DNA from: Methylobacter sp.
GTDB taxonomy: Bacteria; Pseudomonadota; Gammaproteobacteria; Methylococcales; Methylomonadaceae
Length of the DNA stretch: 35,849 nucleotides
Reading direction: 5' to 3'
NCBI GenBank assembly: GCA_023229605.1
Contig: JALNYY010000027.1
Span: 1-35,849, forward strand
The notes under the pieces were generated by a model. That model ran no database searches. It worked only from the letters and a program-made list of their open reading frames with translations, and was not told the origin of the DNA. Position 1 is the stretch's first letter. Each line of letters begins with the position of its first letter. The translations under genes were made by a program, and so were the position numbers. Shown one piece after another: positions 23,870-30,772 of this stretch.

Positions 23870-25093
23870 ATGTCACTGAAAAAACTGGAACCGCTGTTAA
23901 CCGGCAAACTAACCGAATTGCAGCAACAGGGTGTATGCAAAGGCAATGAAAAAGTCATTACCGGCATCAGAGCCGCCGCTGATGGTTCCGGCCCCCGGTA
24001 TTTTCTTGAGGGATACGGGGACAGGGCTTTCTTGCGCATGAATTCAAACTCCTATCTGGGGCTTACCCTGCATCCGCAGGTTATCAAAGCGGAAGCTGCG
24101 GCCGCTGAAAAATTCGGCACAGGCCCCGGAGCGGTTCGCTTTATCAGCGGCACTTACCGGCCGCATATTGAACTGGAACAAAAACTGGCCGAATTTCATG
24201 GCCGCGAATCGGCAATGCTGTTCAGTTCCGCTTATACGACGATGACCGGGGTATTGCCCCAGTTTATTTCCGAACACACTTTAGTCGTCAGCGATGCGCT
24301 GAATCATAACTGCATTATCAATGCGATACGCTTATCCCATCCCGCCGGTAAAGAAATTTATGCCCATGCAGATCTTAACGCCCTGGACAAAATCCTTGAA
24401 GATTACAAAGGCAGGGTCAAACGCGTTTGTTTGGTCACTGACGGGATTTTCAGCATGCGCGGCGATTACGCAGATCTCGATAAAATAAGCGCTTGTTGTA
24501 AGCGTCATGAAGACGCCTATGAACAAGGGATCATCACCATTGTTGACGACTCTCACGGCGTTGGCGCTTTTGGACAGACCGGACGGGGCACGGAAGAATA
24601 TACCCAAGGTAAGGCGGATATTTTAATTGCTACGCTCGGCAAAGCCTTCGGCGTTAACGGCGGATATGTCGCGTCCAATTCGTCGGTGATTGCTTATTTG
24701 CGGGAAACCTCGCCGTTTTATATTTACTCGAACCCGATTACGCCTGCCGAAGCGGTTGCGGCAAGCGCAGCTGTTGACGTTGTTGCCAGTGCTGAAGGCT
24801 TGCGTTTGCTGGAAAAACTGCGGGTATTTGGCGTCCGCCTCAGGTCGGGGCTTGAACAGCTGGGGTTTGAAACCTTACAGGGAGAGCACCCTATCGTGCC
24901 CATCCTGATCAGGGATACGGAAAAAACCTCGGCGTTGGTCGCGCATTTATTGGCGAACAATATCCTGGTTACCGGCCTGAATTACCCGGTTGTCCCTCAA
25001 GGCGAACAGGAAATCAGGTTACAGGCATCCGCCGAGCATACGGACCGGGATTTGGAATATTTATTGGCAAAACTGGCTGATTTTGGGAGGTAG
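23870..25093 (+). CDS. kbl: 2-amino-3-ketobutyrate CoA ligase-like PLP enzyme
   Basis: 407 residues of the alpha-oxoamine synthase family. MNSNSYLGLTLHP, FGTGPGAVRFISGTYRPHIE, SDALNHNCIINAIRLSH, VTDGIFSMRGDYADL, VDDSHGVGAFG (Asp227, His229) and the PLP-lysine motif ATLGKAFG (Lys258) are visible. Members include Kbl, BioF and ALA synthase; position directly behind a threonine dehydrogenase makes Kbl (2-amino-3-ketobutyrate plus CoA to glycine plus acetyl-CoA) the best call. GGAGG precedes the ATG. The sequence departs somewhat from E. coli Kbl, for example YIYSNPITPAEA where E. coli has YLFSNSLAPA. A related acyltransferase is therefore not excluded. Confidence 0.83.
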   Translation: MSLKKLEPLLTGKLTELQQQGVCKGNEKVITGIRAAADGSGPRYFLEGYGDRAFLRMNSNSYLGLTLHPQVIKAEAAAAEKFGTGPGAVRFISGTYRPHIELEQKLAEFHGRESAMLFSSAYTTMTGVLPQFISEHTLVVSDALNHNCIINAIRLSHPAGKEIYAHADLNALDKILEDYKGRVKRVCLVTDGIFSMRGDYADLDKISACCKRHEDAYEQGIITIVDDSHGVGAFGQTGRGTEEYTQGKADILIATLGKAFGVNGGYVASNSSVIAYLRETSPFYIYSNPITPAEAVAASAAVDVVASAEGLRLLEKLRVFGVRLRSGLEQLGFETLQGEHPIVPILIRDTEKTSALVAHLLANNILVTGLNYPVVPQGEQEIRLQASAEHTDRDLEYLLAKLADFGR

Positions 25094-25172
25094 CCGGGCC
25101 GCGCCTCCATCCGCTACGGTGCGAGAGAGCCTTGGAGAGGCGCAAACGCTAAAGTAACTGATGAATTAAAAA

Positions 25173-25221
25173 CACCACGAAGAACAGACGTTTTATATTT
25201 TTTCTTCTAGCCTTCGTGGTG
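25173..25221. repeat. Inverted repeat after kbl
   Basis: CACCACGAAG (25173-25182) pairs perfectly with CTTCGTGGTG (25212-25221). The loop holds a T-rich stretch. It lies about 80 nt after kbl and about 70 nt from the convergent membrane protein gene, so it may serve as a bidirectional transcript end. The CACGAAG palindrome is a commonly dispersed intergenic motif. Confidence 0.5.
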
Positions 25222-25293
25222 AACATTTCTTAGCTCTTGCGTAACGTCAGACAGTGTTCACCCTGCCCCGCCAAACCCGCGCTAACATGCCTT

Positions 25294-26013
25294 TCAGGCA
25301 AATTCACGCTCTTCTATTGCATTCTGTGCGACGAAGAACTTTTTAAATTGCGGCATAAAGCTGATAGTGATCGGTATGGAATAAAAACAATACATCGCCG
25401 CCGCTTCTCCGGTTGACACGCCGAATATCCATTGGGGCATAAACAGCGTCATAATAGCCATGACGAAATGATAGGTAGCGATGCGCCAGTTATCCTTCCA
25501 GACAAAACCGCTGACCGCCAAACCAAACAACGAACCCCACGTAACCAGCAAGCCGAACGCACTGCCAATGTGGTAACCGATATGGTATTTACCCATAAAC
25601 AGGCACGAAATCATATTGCCGATAAAATTCGGGGCAATATCAAACAATTGCCATTCTTTGGGCAGAAAGCTGAACACCAGAAATGACGAACTGAGTATTA
25701 CGCCGGCGATGGTGGCCTTCTTCAACGCTGTTTTGTCGGATGAATAAGTAGCCAACGCCGGCATAATCGCCAGCGCCTGCAAGCTGATATGGTAGACCGA
25801 CAGTTCACTCAACAATTGATTCGTGCCATAACCGCACTGATCCGCAACCGGATAGGCGAAATATTGAATAAATTCCATCAAAGCAAAATGAAAAATGGCG
25901 TAAGACCTTGCAACCCGAACCCATAACGGCTCGCTATTATCAAGATAAGTAACAGTAGATGCGGCCAGTCCAACCATACCCAGTCCAAGAGACATATTTG
26001 CACTAAAACACAT
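25294..26013 (-). CDS. Polytopic membrane protein of unknown function
   Basis: 239 residues with about seven hydrophobic segments, beginning MCFSANMSLGLGMVGLAAST. The N-terminal MC-S-(A/G) start recalls a family of small bacterial membrane proteins without known role, but I cannot name it with confidence. Several His and aromatic residues lie near membrane borders (FHFALMEFIQYFAYP, KYHIGYHIGSAFG, TYHFVMAIMTLFMPQW). It stands alone, convergent with kbl and divergent from the choloylglycine-hydrolase-family gene. The ATG has no strong Shine-Dalgarno. Confidence 0.8.
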   Translation of the reverse strand: MCFSANMSLGLGMVGLAASTVTYLDNSEPLWVRVARSYAIFHFALMEFIQYFAYPVADQCGYGTNQLLSELSVYHISLQALAIMPALATYSSDKTALKKATIAGVILSSSFLVFSFLPKEWQLFDIAPNFIGNMISCLFMGKYHIGYHIGSAFGLLVTWGSLFGLAVSGFVWKDNWRIATYHFVMAIMTLFMPQWIFGVSTGEAAAMYCFYSIPITISFMPQFKKFFVAQNAIEEREFA

Positions 26014-26234
26014 AATTATTCCGTAAATTATTATTGTTAAAAAAATCGCGCCAAAAAATTACCTTACATTTTTTCGCAACCGCTTTTATTTTACATATTT
26101 GGCCGCGCCATAACCAGCTTGAATGGTTCAGGAATAAATGATTAAAGGGATTCATCGCCCTCTTTTTTGAAGGCATCAGAAAACCGGAACCTTTGAAACA
26201 CGGTTTGACTGGGCATGAGTCTAGGCGTATTAAT

Positions 26235-26263
26235 ATCGGGCAACAACAAAATCGTTGCCCGAT
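26235..26263. repeat. Hairpin, member A of a TCGGGCAAC palindrome pair
   Basis: ATCGGGCAAC at 26235-26244 pairs with GTTGCCCGAT at 26254-26263 (10 bp, 9-nt loop). A closely related hairpin occurs at 27749-27778 on the other side of the hydrolase gene. Both share TCGGGCAACAA and TCGTTGCCCGA. Confidence 0.6.
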
Positions 26264-26564
26264 GTTTGGGGACGGGGGCGTCCCCTCCATACCACGTGGA
26301 GCGCCCAATAAAGATCGGAGGTAGGCCCCTCAAAGCCACCCTGTTGTTCGATCCGCTATCTGTCCGGGCAGCGCTGCCTCTGCCAGCGAGAAAAACACTA
26401 AATGACTACTTTATATTGATATTTTCTGTGGAAGCCTCAAAGGCTAACGACATTAATCTTTCAGAATAAAAAATATAGTGGTTAAATGCAGCTAAAACCA
26501 AACAGACCAAATAAGTAAAACAAATCGTTACAAAGAAATTGGTTTTTGCACCGGACAGAGCGGC

Positions 26565-26614
26565 GGATGATAGCCTATAGACAGGAAGAATCAGCTGTCT
26601 ATAGGCTATCATCC
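26565..26614. repeat. Perfect 20-bp inverted repeat upstream of the hydrolase gene
   Basis: Bases 26565-26584 (GGATGATAGCCTATAGACAG) are exactly mirrored at 26595-26614 with a 10-nt loop. It ends 76 nt before the ATG of the choloylglycine-hydrolase-family gene. It could be an operator, an mRNA leader hairpin or a mobile-repeat footprint; the sequence alone cannot decide. Confidence 0.75.
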
Positions 26615-26690
26615 AAAAGAAAATGGCTTTCAGTCATATCTGTCAAAAACAAACAATCGTAACTAAAACTAAACACTAGGGAGAGATATT

Positions 26691-27713
26691 ATGTGCACAG
26701 ATTTTCTTATTCAAGCGGCGGATGGTACGTGGGTGAATGGTCGCAGCATGGAGTTCGGCACCGACTTGCATACACAGGTCTATATTCGAGCTCCCAATGT
26801 CACCGACGTTTTGCAAGGACTGGACGACGAAACAATGGAGCTGACACCGACCTACGGTTTTGTCGGCACCTCCTCCTTCAGAACCAGCATATGCACGGAC
26901 GGACTCAATACAGCCGGCTTGTCAACCGGCGCACTATGGTTGCCCGGCTCCCAATATCAAGAACCCAAGCTGTTCCACTCGTCGAAAAACGTGCTTTGCG
27001 GCTTCTTCGTCAATTGGATGCTCGCGCACTGCGCCAGCACCGACGATGTGCGTCACGCACTGGAGAACGATGAAATCCGTGTCATCGGAGACAAATGGTT
27101 GGACAAGGTAAGTCCATTGCACTTTCCGGTGCATGACGCCAATGGCAACAGTATTGTTATTGAATTTCTCGAAGGCAAAGCGGTAATCAGCGACAATCCG
27201 GTCGCCGTGCTGACCAACCGTCCTACTTTCCCTTGGCAGCTCGACAACTTGCGCAACTATGTGAACCTTAGCCCTTGGGACACCGATTCCATCATGCTTG
27301 GCGACTTGAAGGCCGAAAACACCGGTCACGGCACCGGACTTGCCGGCTTGCCCGGTAACGCTACCCCCCCTTCACGTTTCGTGCGCACCACCTACCTGAA
27401 GCAGTTCGCATTGCAAGCCAAGACGGCGGCGGATGCGCAAAGCCAAGCCTTCCATTTGCTGAACGCGGTGGACATCCCTCTGGGCACCGTTCGAACCAAG
27501 ACTACGCCGTCGATACTGAATCCTGAAGGCGTGGAATACGACTACACTCAATGGGCGGTAGTGAAGGATATTACCAATCGGATATTCAATATCCGTATGT
27601 ACAGCAGCCCGCTGGCTTGGAGCATCGACTTGAAAAACCTGGATTTTTCAGCATTAAACGGTCAACAAATTCCGGTACCCCAGGAGCAGGTGGCACTGCC
27701 TTTGCTGAAATAA
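26691..27713 (+). CDS. Choloylglycine hydrolase-family (linear amide C-N hydrolase) enzyme
   Basis: 340 residues of the Ntn-hydrolase superfamily. Met removal exposes nucleophile Cys2 (MCTDFLIQAADGTWVNGRS); Arg18 is present and the usual Asp21 is replaced by Glu (RSMEFGTDL), as in many environmental members. VLTNRPTFPWQLDNLRNY and PPSRFVRTTYL carry the Asn and Arg expected from bile salt hydrolase and penicillin V acylase. It hydrolyses amide bonds of the type acyl-NH; candidate substrates in a free-living bacterium include acyl-homoserine lactones or N-acyl amino acids, but this is inference. There is no signal peptide, so it is probably cytoplasmic unless exported otherwise. AGGGAGAG precedes the ATG. 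It stands alone between related hairpins. Confidence 0.88.
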   Translation: MCTDFLIQAADGTWVNGRSMEFGTDLHTQVYIRAPNVTDVLQGLDDETMELTPTYGFVGTSSFRTSICTDGLNTAGLSTGALWLPGSQYQEPKLFHSSKNVLCGFFVNWMLAHCASTDDVRHALENDEIRVIGDKWLDKVSPLHFPVHDANGNSIVIEFLEGKAVISDNPVAVLTNRPTFPWQLDNLRNYVNLSPWDTDSIMLGDLKAENTGHGTGLAGLPGNATPPSRFVRTTYLKQFALQAKTAADAQSQAFHLLNAVDIPLGTVRTKTTPSILNPEGVEYDYTQWAVVKDITNRIFNIRMYSSPLAWSIDLKNLDFSALNGQQIPVPQEQVALPLLK

Positions 27714-27748
27714 GATAACTCGCAGAAAATAAAATACCTACAATCTTG

Positions 27749-27778
27749 TGTCGGGCAACAACTCTTCGTTGCCCGACA
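27749..27778. repeat. Hairpin, member B of the TCGGGCAAC palindrome pair
   Basis: TGTCGGGCAAC at 27749-27759 pairs with GTTGCCCGACA at 27768-27778 (11 bp, 8-nt loop). It lies 35 nt after the hydrolase stop, so a transcript-end function is plausible, although no T-run follows. It is clearly related to the hairpin at 26235-26263. Confidence 0.6.
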
Positions 27779-27909
27779 TTAGGCGTTAAATAAACACCGG
27801 AGTTAGGCAACCCCAAAAGCCGTTGTCGTTTCGGCCTTGACAATATCGGGCATAAACAGCCTGATCTACTTGGCTAGATGATCGGGCACAGGGCTTCAGC
27901 CAACAAAAA

Positions 27910-28731
27910 ATGCCGACATTTAAATCTATGCTTTCAATCCTGCTGACCTGCTTATTGCTCCTGCTGATCGTTTTTATATTCCAACGAAAAATAATCTATT
28001 TGCCTGATACCTATTCGATTGAAATCCAACAACAGCTGGCCGATCAAGTCAACCTGAAGCTCTGGCCGTCAATGGATAATTATCTGGGACTGATCGCCAA
28101 AACATCCAAAACTTCCGGCAAGGGTACGGTTATCATATTTCACGGCAATGCGGGAACCGCAACAGACCGGACTTATTACCTCGACGCATTGGAAAAGCTG
28201 GGTTACCGGGTAATCCTGGCCGAATATCCGGGCTATGCGGCCAGAAACGGCGCGCCATCGGAACTGGCGTTGATTTCGGATGGCATCAAAACCGCAAAAC
28301 AGGCGTTAAACGATTTTGGCGGCCCGATTTTTCTCTGGGGCGAATCGCTAGGCAGCGGCGTGGCCTGCGGCATTGTGCAGAGCGGGCAGATTCCGGTGAA
28401 AGGCATGGTGCTGGTCACGCCGTTTGATAGTCTGGCCGAAGTTGCCCAACACCATTACTGGTTTTTCCTTGCCAAATGGTTAATCCGCGATAAATTCGAC
28501 AATATTAAAAACCTGCTGAATTATTCCGGAAACACCGCCGTTTTGCTGGCCGAAGAAGACGAAATCATCCCTAACAAGCACAGCTTAAAGCTGTTCGAAG
28601 CGCTACGCCAGCGTAAGAAACTCTGGGCATTTAAAGGTGCGGGCCACAACACCTTGCCGGTTAATCCTGCGCTCCCCTGGTGGCGGGAGGTCATGCAGTT
28701 TGTCAGCGGGCAAAACGGGGTATCCCCTTAA
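27910..28731 (+). CDS. Membrane-anchored alpha/beta hydrolase
   Basis: 273 residues. An N-terminal membrane anchor (about 7-25) is followed by an alpha/beta hydrolase domain of the BEM46/YfhR type: oxyanion motif IIFHGNAGTATDR, EYPGYAARNG, nucleophile elbow GESLGSG with Ser146, then Asp217 in LLAEEDEIIP and His246 in FKGAGHNTLP. The active domain probably faces the periplasm. The substrate is unknown. No clear Shine-Dalgarno is seen before ATG 27910. The last 29 nt overlap the convergent PilZ gene. Confidence 0.88.
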   Translation: MPTFKSMLSILLTCLLLLLIVFIFQRKIIYLPDTYSIEIQQQLADQVNLKLWPSMDNYLGLIAKTSKTSGKGTVIIFHGNAGTATDRTYYLDALEKLGYRVILAEYPGYAARNGAPSELALISDGIKTAKQALNDFGGPIFLWGESLGSGVACGIVQSGQIPVKGMVLVTPFDSLAEVAQHHYWFFLAKWLIRDKFDNIKNLLNYSGNTAVLLAEEDEIIPNKHSLKLFEALRQRKKLWAFKGAGHNTLPVNPALPWWREVMQFVSGQNGVSP

Positions 28732-29320
28732 TAGCTGTTTTTTCCATATTCACATATTGTAAGCCGATCAATATTCCGGCATCGGCGGTGCGTTCAACCC
28801 ATATCACTTTTATCTCACCTTCCAGACCCAAGCGCTCAAATTCAAACATGGTGATTTCGCCCGGTTCGACGGCTATGGGTTCGGCAAGATTAATCATTAG
28901 CCCATCCACCGAAACATTCACGGTAGTGAACTCGCGGTATTCGCCATTTAGCAGGATTTTCCCGGGAGCCGCCATGTTTTTTCTATACACTTTTCTCTTG
29001 TACAGCTGATTATCAACGTCGTAACTGACATTTTTAAATTCCACTGCCAGCAATATGTGATCAGCCAGCATATCAACCCTGACCACCTCTGCCTCACCGG
29101 CCAAGCGCATTTCCGGAAGATACAAATCTATGACGGTCGATTCTGACAGCATATTAAAAATATCTTTGGCGTCGTTACTTATCTGGTCGCCCCTCAATTC
29201 TGCCAGCACTCCGGTCAACGAAAGGTCTTTAATGGTGATTTCGCGCTCTTCTCCCCCCATATAAATCAAACCGCGCGACATCAGTTTTTTTCGATAAGAC
29301 CGGTTTACATCTAACTTCAT
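28703..29320 (-). CDS. Tandem PilZ-domain protein
   Basis: 205 residues from ATG 29320, which has AGAGGGG upstream; an in-frame ATG at 29362 is less likely. Two PilZ-like halves are seen. The first has RSYRKKLMSRG and DLSLTGVLAEL (about 6-43); the second has KVYRKNMAAPG and NVSVDGLMINL (about 115-155). PilZ domains bind cyclic di-GMP through an RxxxR and a (D/N)xSxxG motif. The second motif is kept in both halves (DLSLTG, NVSVDG); the RxxxR is imperfect. It is likely a soluble c-di-GMP effector. Its gene end overlaps the convergent hydrolase gene by 29 nt. Confidence 0.82.
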   Translation of the reverse strand: MKLDVNRSYRKKLMSRGLIYMGGEEREITIKDLSLTGVLAELRGDQISNDAKDIFNMLSESTVIDLYLPEMRLAGEAEVVRVDMLADHILLAVEFKNVSYDVDNQLYKRKVYRKNMAAPGKILLNGEYREFTTVNVSVDGLMINLAEPIAVEPGEITMFEFERLGLEGEIKVIWVERTADAGILIGLQYVNMEKTAIKGIPRFAR

Positions 29321-29477
29321 CTGACTTTCCCCTCTGATTATCCGTATTATCTTGCTGTTCAAATACTGTACAAGGCTATCCGCTGCAATTATAGTGTCTT
29401 AAAATTATATTTTTCTTTCTATTGCAATTATTTTTTATCGCCCACATTATCGCCAGTCCTACACAACTCACCGCGTC

Positions 29478-30074
29478 ATGAAAAAGCCATTAATCCTGCT
29501 ATTGTTACTCTCCCTGGTGGCCTGTACGGCGCTCACGCCTAAAAACAGTGACAATATCTGCTCTACTTTCAAGGAGAAAGACGGCTGGTATGATGACGCC
29601 AAAAGCTCATTCGAGAAATGGGGCGTGCCTATCCACGTCCAAATGGCGATCATGCATCAGGAATCGCACTTTGTCGCGGACGCCCAACCGCCGCGCCCCT
29701 GGCTGCTGGGATTTATTCCGCTACCCAGAGAAAGCAGCGCCTATGGCTATGCTCAAGCCAAAGATGAAACCTGGGACAGCTATCAGAACAAGGCAGGCGG
29801 CTGGGGGGCGGATCGCGAAGACTTTGCCGATGCCGCCGACTTCATCGGCTGGTATTGCAGCGTCAGCCACACTCAATTAGGGATTTCGAAACTGGATGCC
29901 AAAAATTTATACCTCGCCTACCATGAAGGACATGGTGGTTATCATCGCAAAAGCTATTTGAAAAAAGCAGGCTTGGTACAGATTGCCAACAAAGTGGCCA
30001 AGCGGGCAAAACTATTTCAAAGCCAATTGGGAGAGTGCCAAAGTGATTTAGAAAACAAAGGCTGGTTTTTTTGA
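29478..30074 (+). CDS. Lysozyme-like (SLT-type) lipoprotein
   Basis: 198 residues. A signal peptide with lipobox LVAC (Cys16) makes it a lipoprotein. The domain carries VQMAIMHQESHFVADA with the probable catalytic Glu62, SSAYGYAQAKDETWDSY and LYLAYHEGHGGYHRKSY, the order seen in SLT transglycosylases (E-S-x-F, G-x-x-Q, AY-x-G). It probably cleaves or binds peptidoglycan in the cell envelope. The FKBP gene follows on the same strand, 38 nt later, so they may be co-transcribed. Confidence 0.82.
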   Translation: MKKPLILLLLLSLVACTALTPKNSDNICSTFKEKDGWYDDAKSSFEKWGVPIHVQMAIMHQESHFVADAQPPRPWLLGFIPLPRESSAYGYAQAKDETWDSYQNKAGGWGADREDFADAADFIGWYCSVSHTQLGISKLDAKNLYLAYHEGHGGYHRKSYLKKAGLVQIANKVAKRAKLFQSQLGECQSDLENKGWFF

Positions 30075-30112
30075 TAAACTATAAATTCTACGTTAACAAT
30101 AAAGGATAAGTC

Positions 30113-30595
30113 GTGAGAAAAATTCAAACTAAAGTTCTTTCAATCGTCACCGTTCTTCTTATAGGATTCACCATGTTTTCACTGGCCAATGCCACCACCC
30201 CTGAAGAAAATAAAGCAGCAGGCGCAACCTTTCTGTCCGAAAATGCTAAAAAACCCAATATCGTAACGACTGCATCCGGCCTGCAATACGAAGTATTAAC
30301 GCCGGGAACCGGCGCCGCTTCGCCTTCAGCAACCGATAACGTTACAGTGCATTACAGAGGAACAACCATTGATGGCGAAGAGTTTGACAGTTCTTACAGC
30401 AGAGGCGAACCGGCCACATTCCCGTTGAACCGGGTCATCGCCGGATGGACTGAAGGCGTGCAATTAATGAAAGAAGGCGCCAAATACCGCTTTTTCATCC
30501 CGTCTCAACTTGCTTACGGAGAACAAGGCGCAGGCCGCGCAATCGGCCCGAATGCCGCATTGATTTTTGATGTCGAGCTGATCAAAATTCAGTAA
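30113..30595 (+). CDS. Exported FKBP-type peptidyl-prolyl isomerase
   Basis: 160 residues from GTG 30113, with AAGGA upstream. A Sec signal peptide (to about residue 27) is followed by a short FkpA/FklB-type linker (TPEENKAAGATFLSENAKKP) and a full FKBP domain: TASGLQYEVLTPGTG, VTVHYRGTTIDGEEFDSSY, VIAGWTEGVQLMKEGAKYRF, IPSQLAYGEQGAG and LIFDVELIKI. It catalyses cis-trans isomerisation at prolines in periplasmic proteins. It lacks the long dimerisation region of FkpA. A nested inverted repeat follows the gene. Confidence 0.94.
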   Translation: MRKIQTKVLSIVTVLLIGFTMFSLANATTPEENKAAGATFLSENAKKPNIVTTASGLQYEVLTPGTGAASPSATDNVTVHYRGTTIDGEEFDSSYSRGEPATFPLNRVIAGWTEGVQLMKEGAKYRFFIPSQLAYGEQGAGRAIGPNAALIFDVELIKIQ

Positions 30596-30602
30596 AAAAG
30601 CA

Positions 30603-30762
30603 GGCTAAAGGCGCAAGGCGAAGGGCAAAAAAGCCGTTACTTTGTGTCTACTGCTCAGCCTTAACAGTTAGTGCCGCCATTCAAAGCCAGCTTTGAACTC
30701 CAATATTAAAGGAGTCCAAAGCTGGCTTTGGACATTTTGCCCTTAGCCTTTCGCCTTTTGCC
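30603..30762. repeat. Nested inverted-repeat element before rlmL
   Basis: Outer arms 30603-30630 and 30735-30762 match over 25 of 28 bases (core AAGGCG...AAGGGCAAAA). Inside it, 30682-30701 is mirrored at 30711-30730 over 20 bases with one mismatch and a 9-nt loop. The inner arm shares its plan with a hairpin at 35140-35185 (CAAAGC-AGC-TT-AACTCC, then AATAT). The element ends 10 nt before the rlmL ATG. It looks like a non-coding mobile or REP-type element. Confidence 0.7.
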
Positions 30763-30772
30763 TAAAGCTCTT

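Larger units (their letters stand above)
26014..26690. other. Divergent intergenic region, 677 nt, with three hairpins
   Basis: No gene is credible here. It contains a hairpin at 26235-26263, a GGGGAC/GTCCCC dyad at 26268-26285, and a perfect 20-bp inverted repeat at 26565-26614. The rest is AT-rich at both ends with a GC-richer middle. Promoters of the membrane protein and the hydrolase should lie here. Its length and middle composition suggest inserted or decayed DNA. Confidence 0.45.

Noticed and set aside
26003..26612. Several short frames on both strands in the 26.0-26.6 kb gap
   Set aside because: Low-quality composition, hairpins inside them and no initiation signals; treated as intergenic.
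27837..27865. TTGACA at 27837 as a -35 box for the alpha/beta hydrolase
   Set aside because: No acceptable -10 sequence at 16-18 nt spacing.
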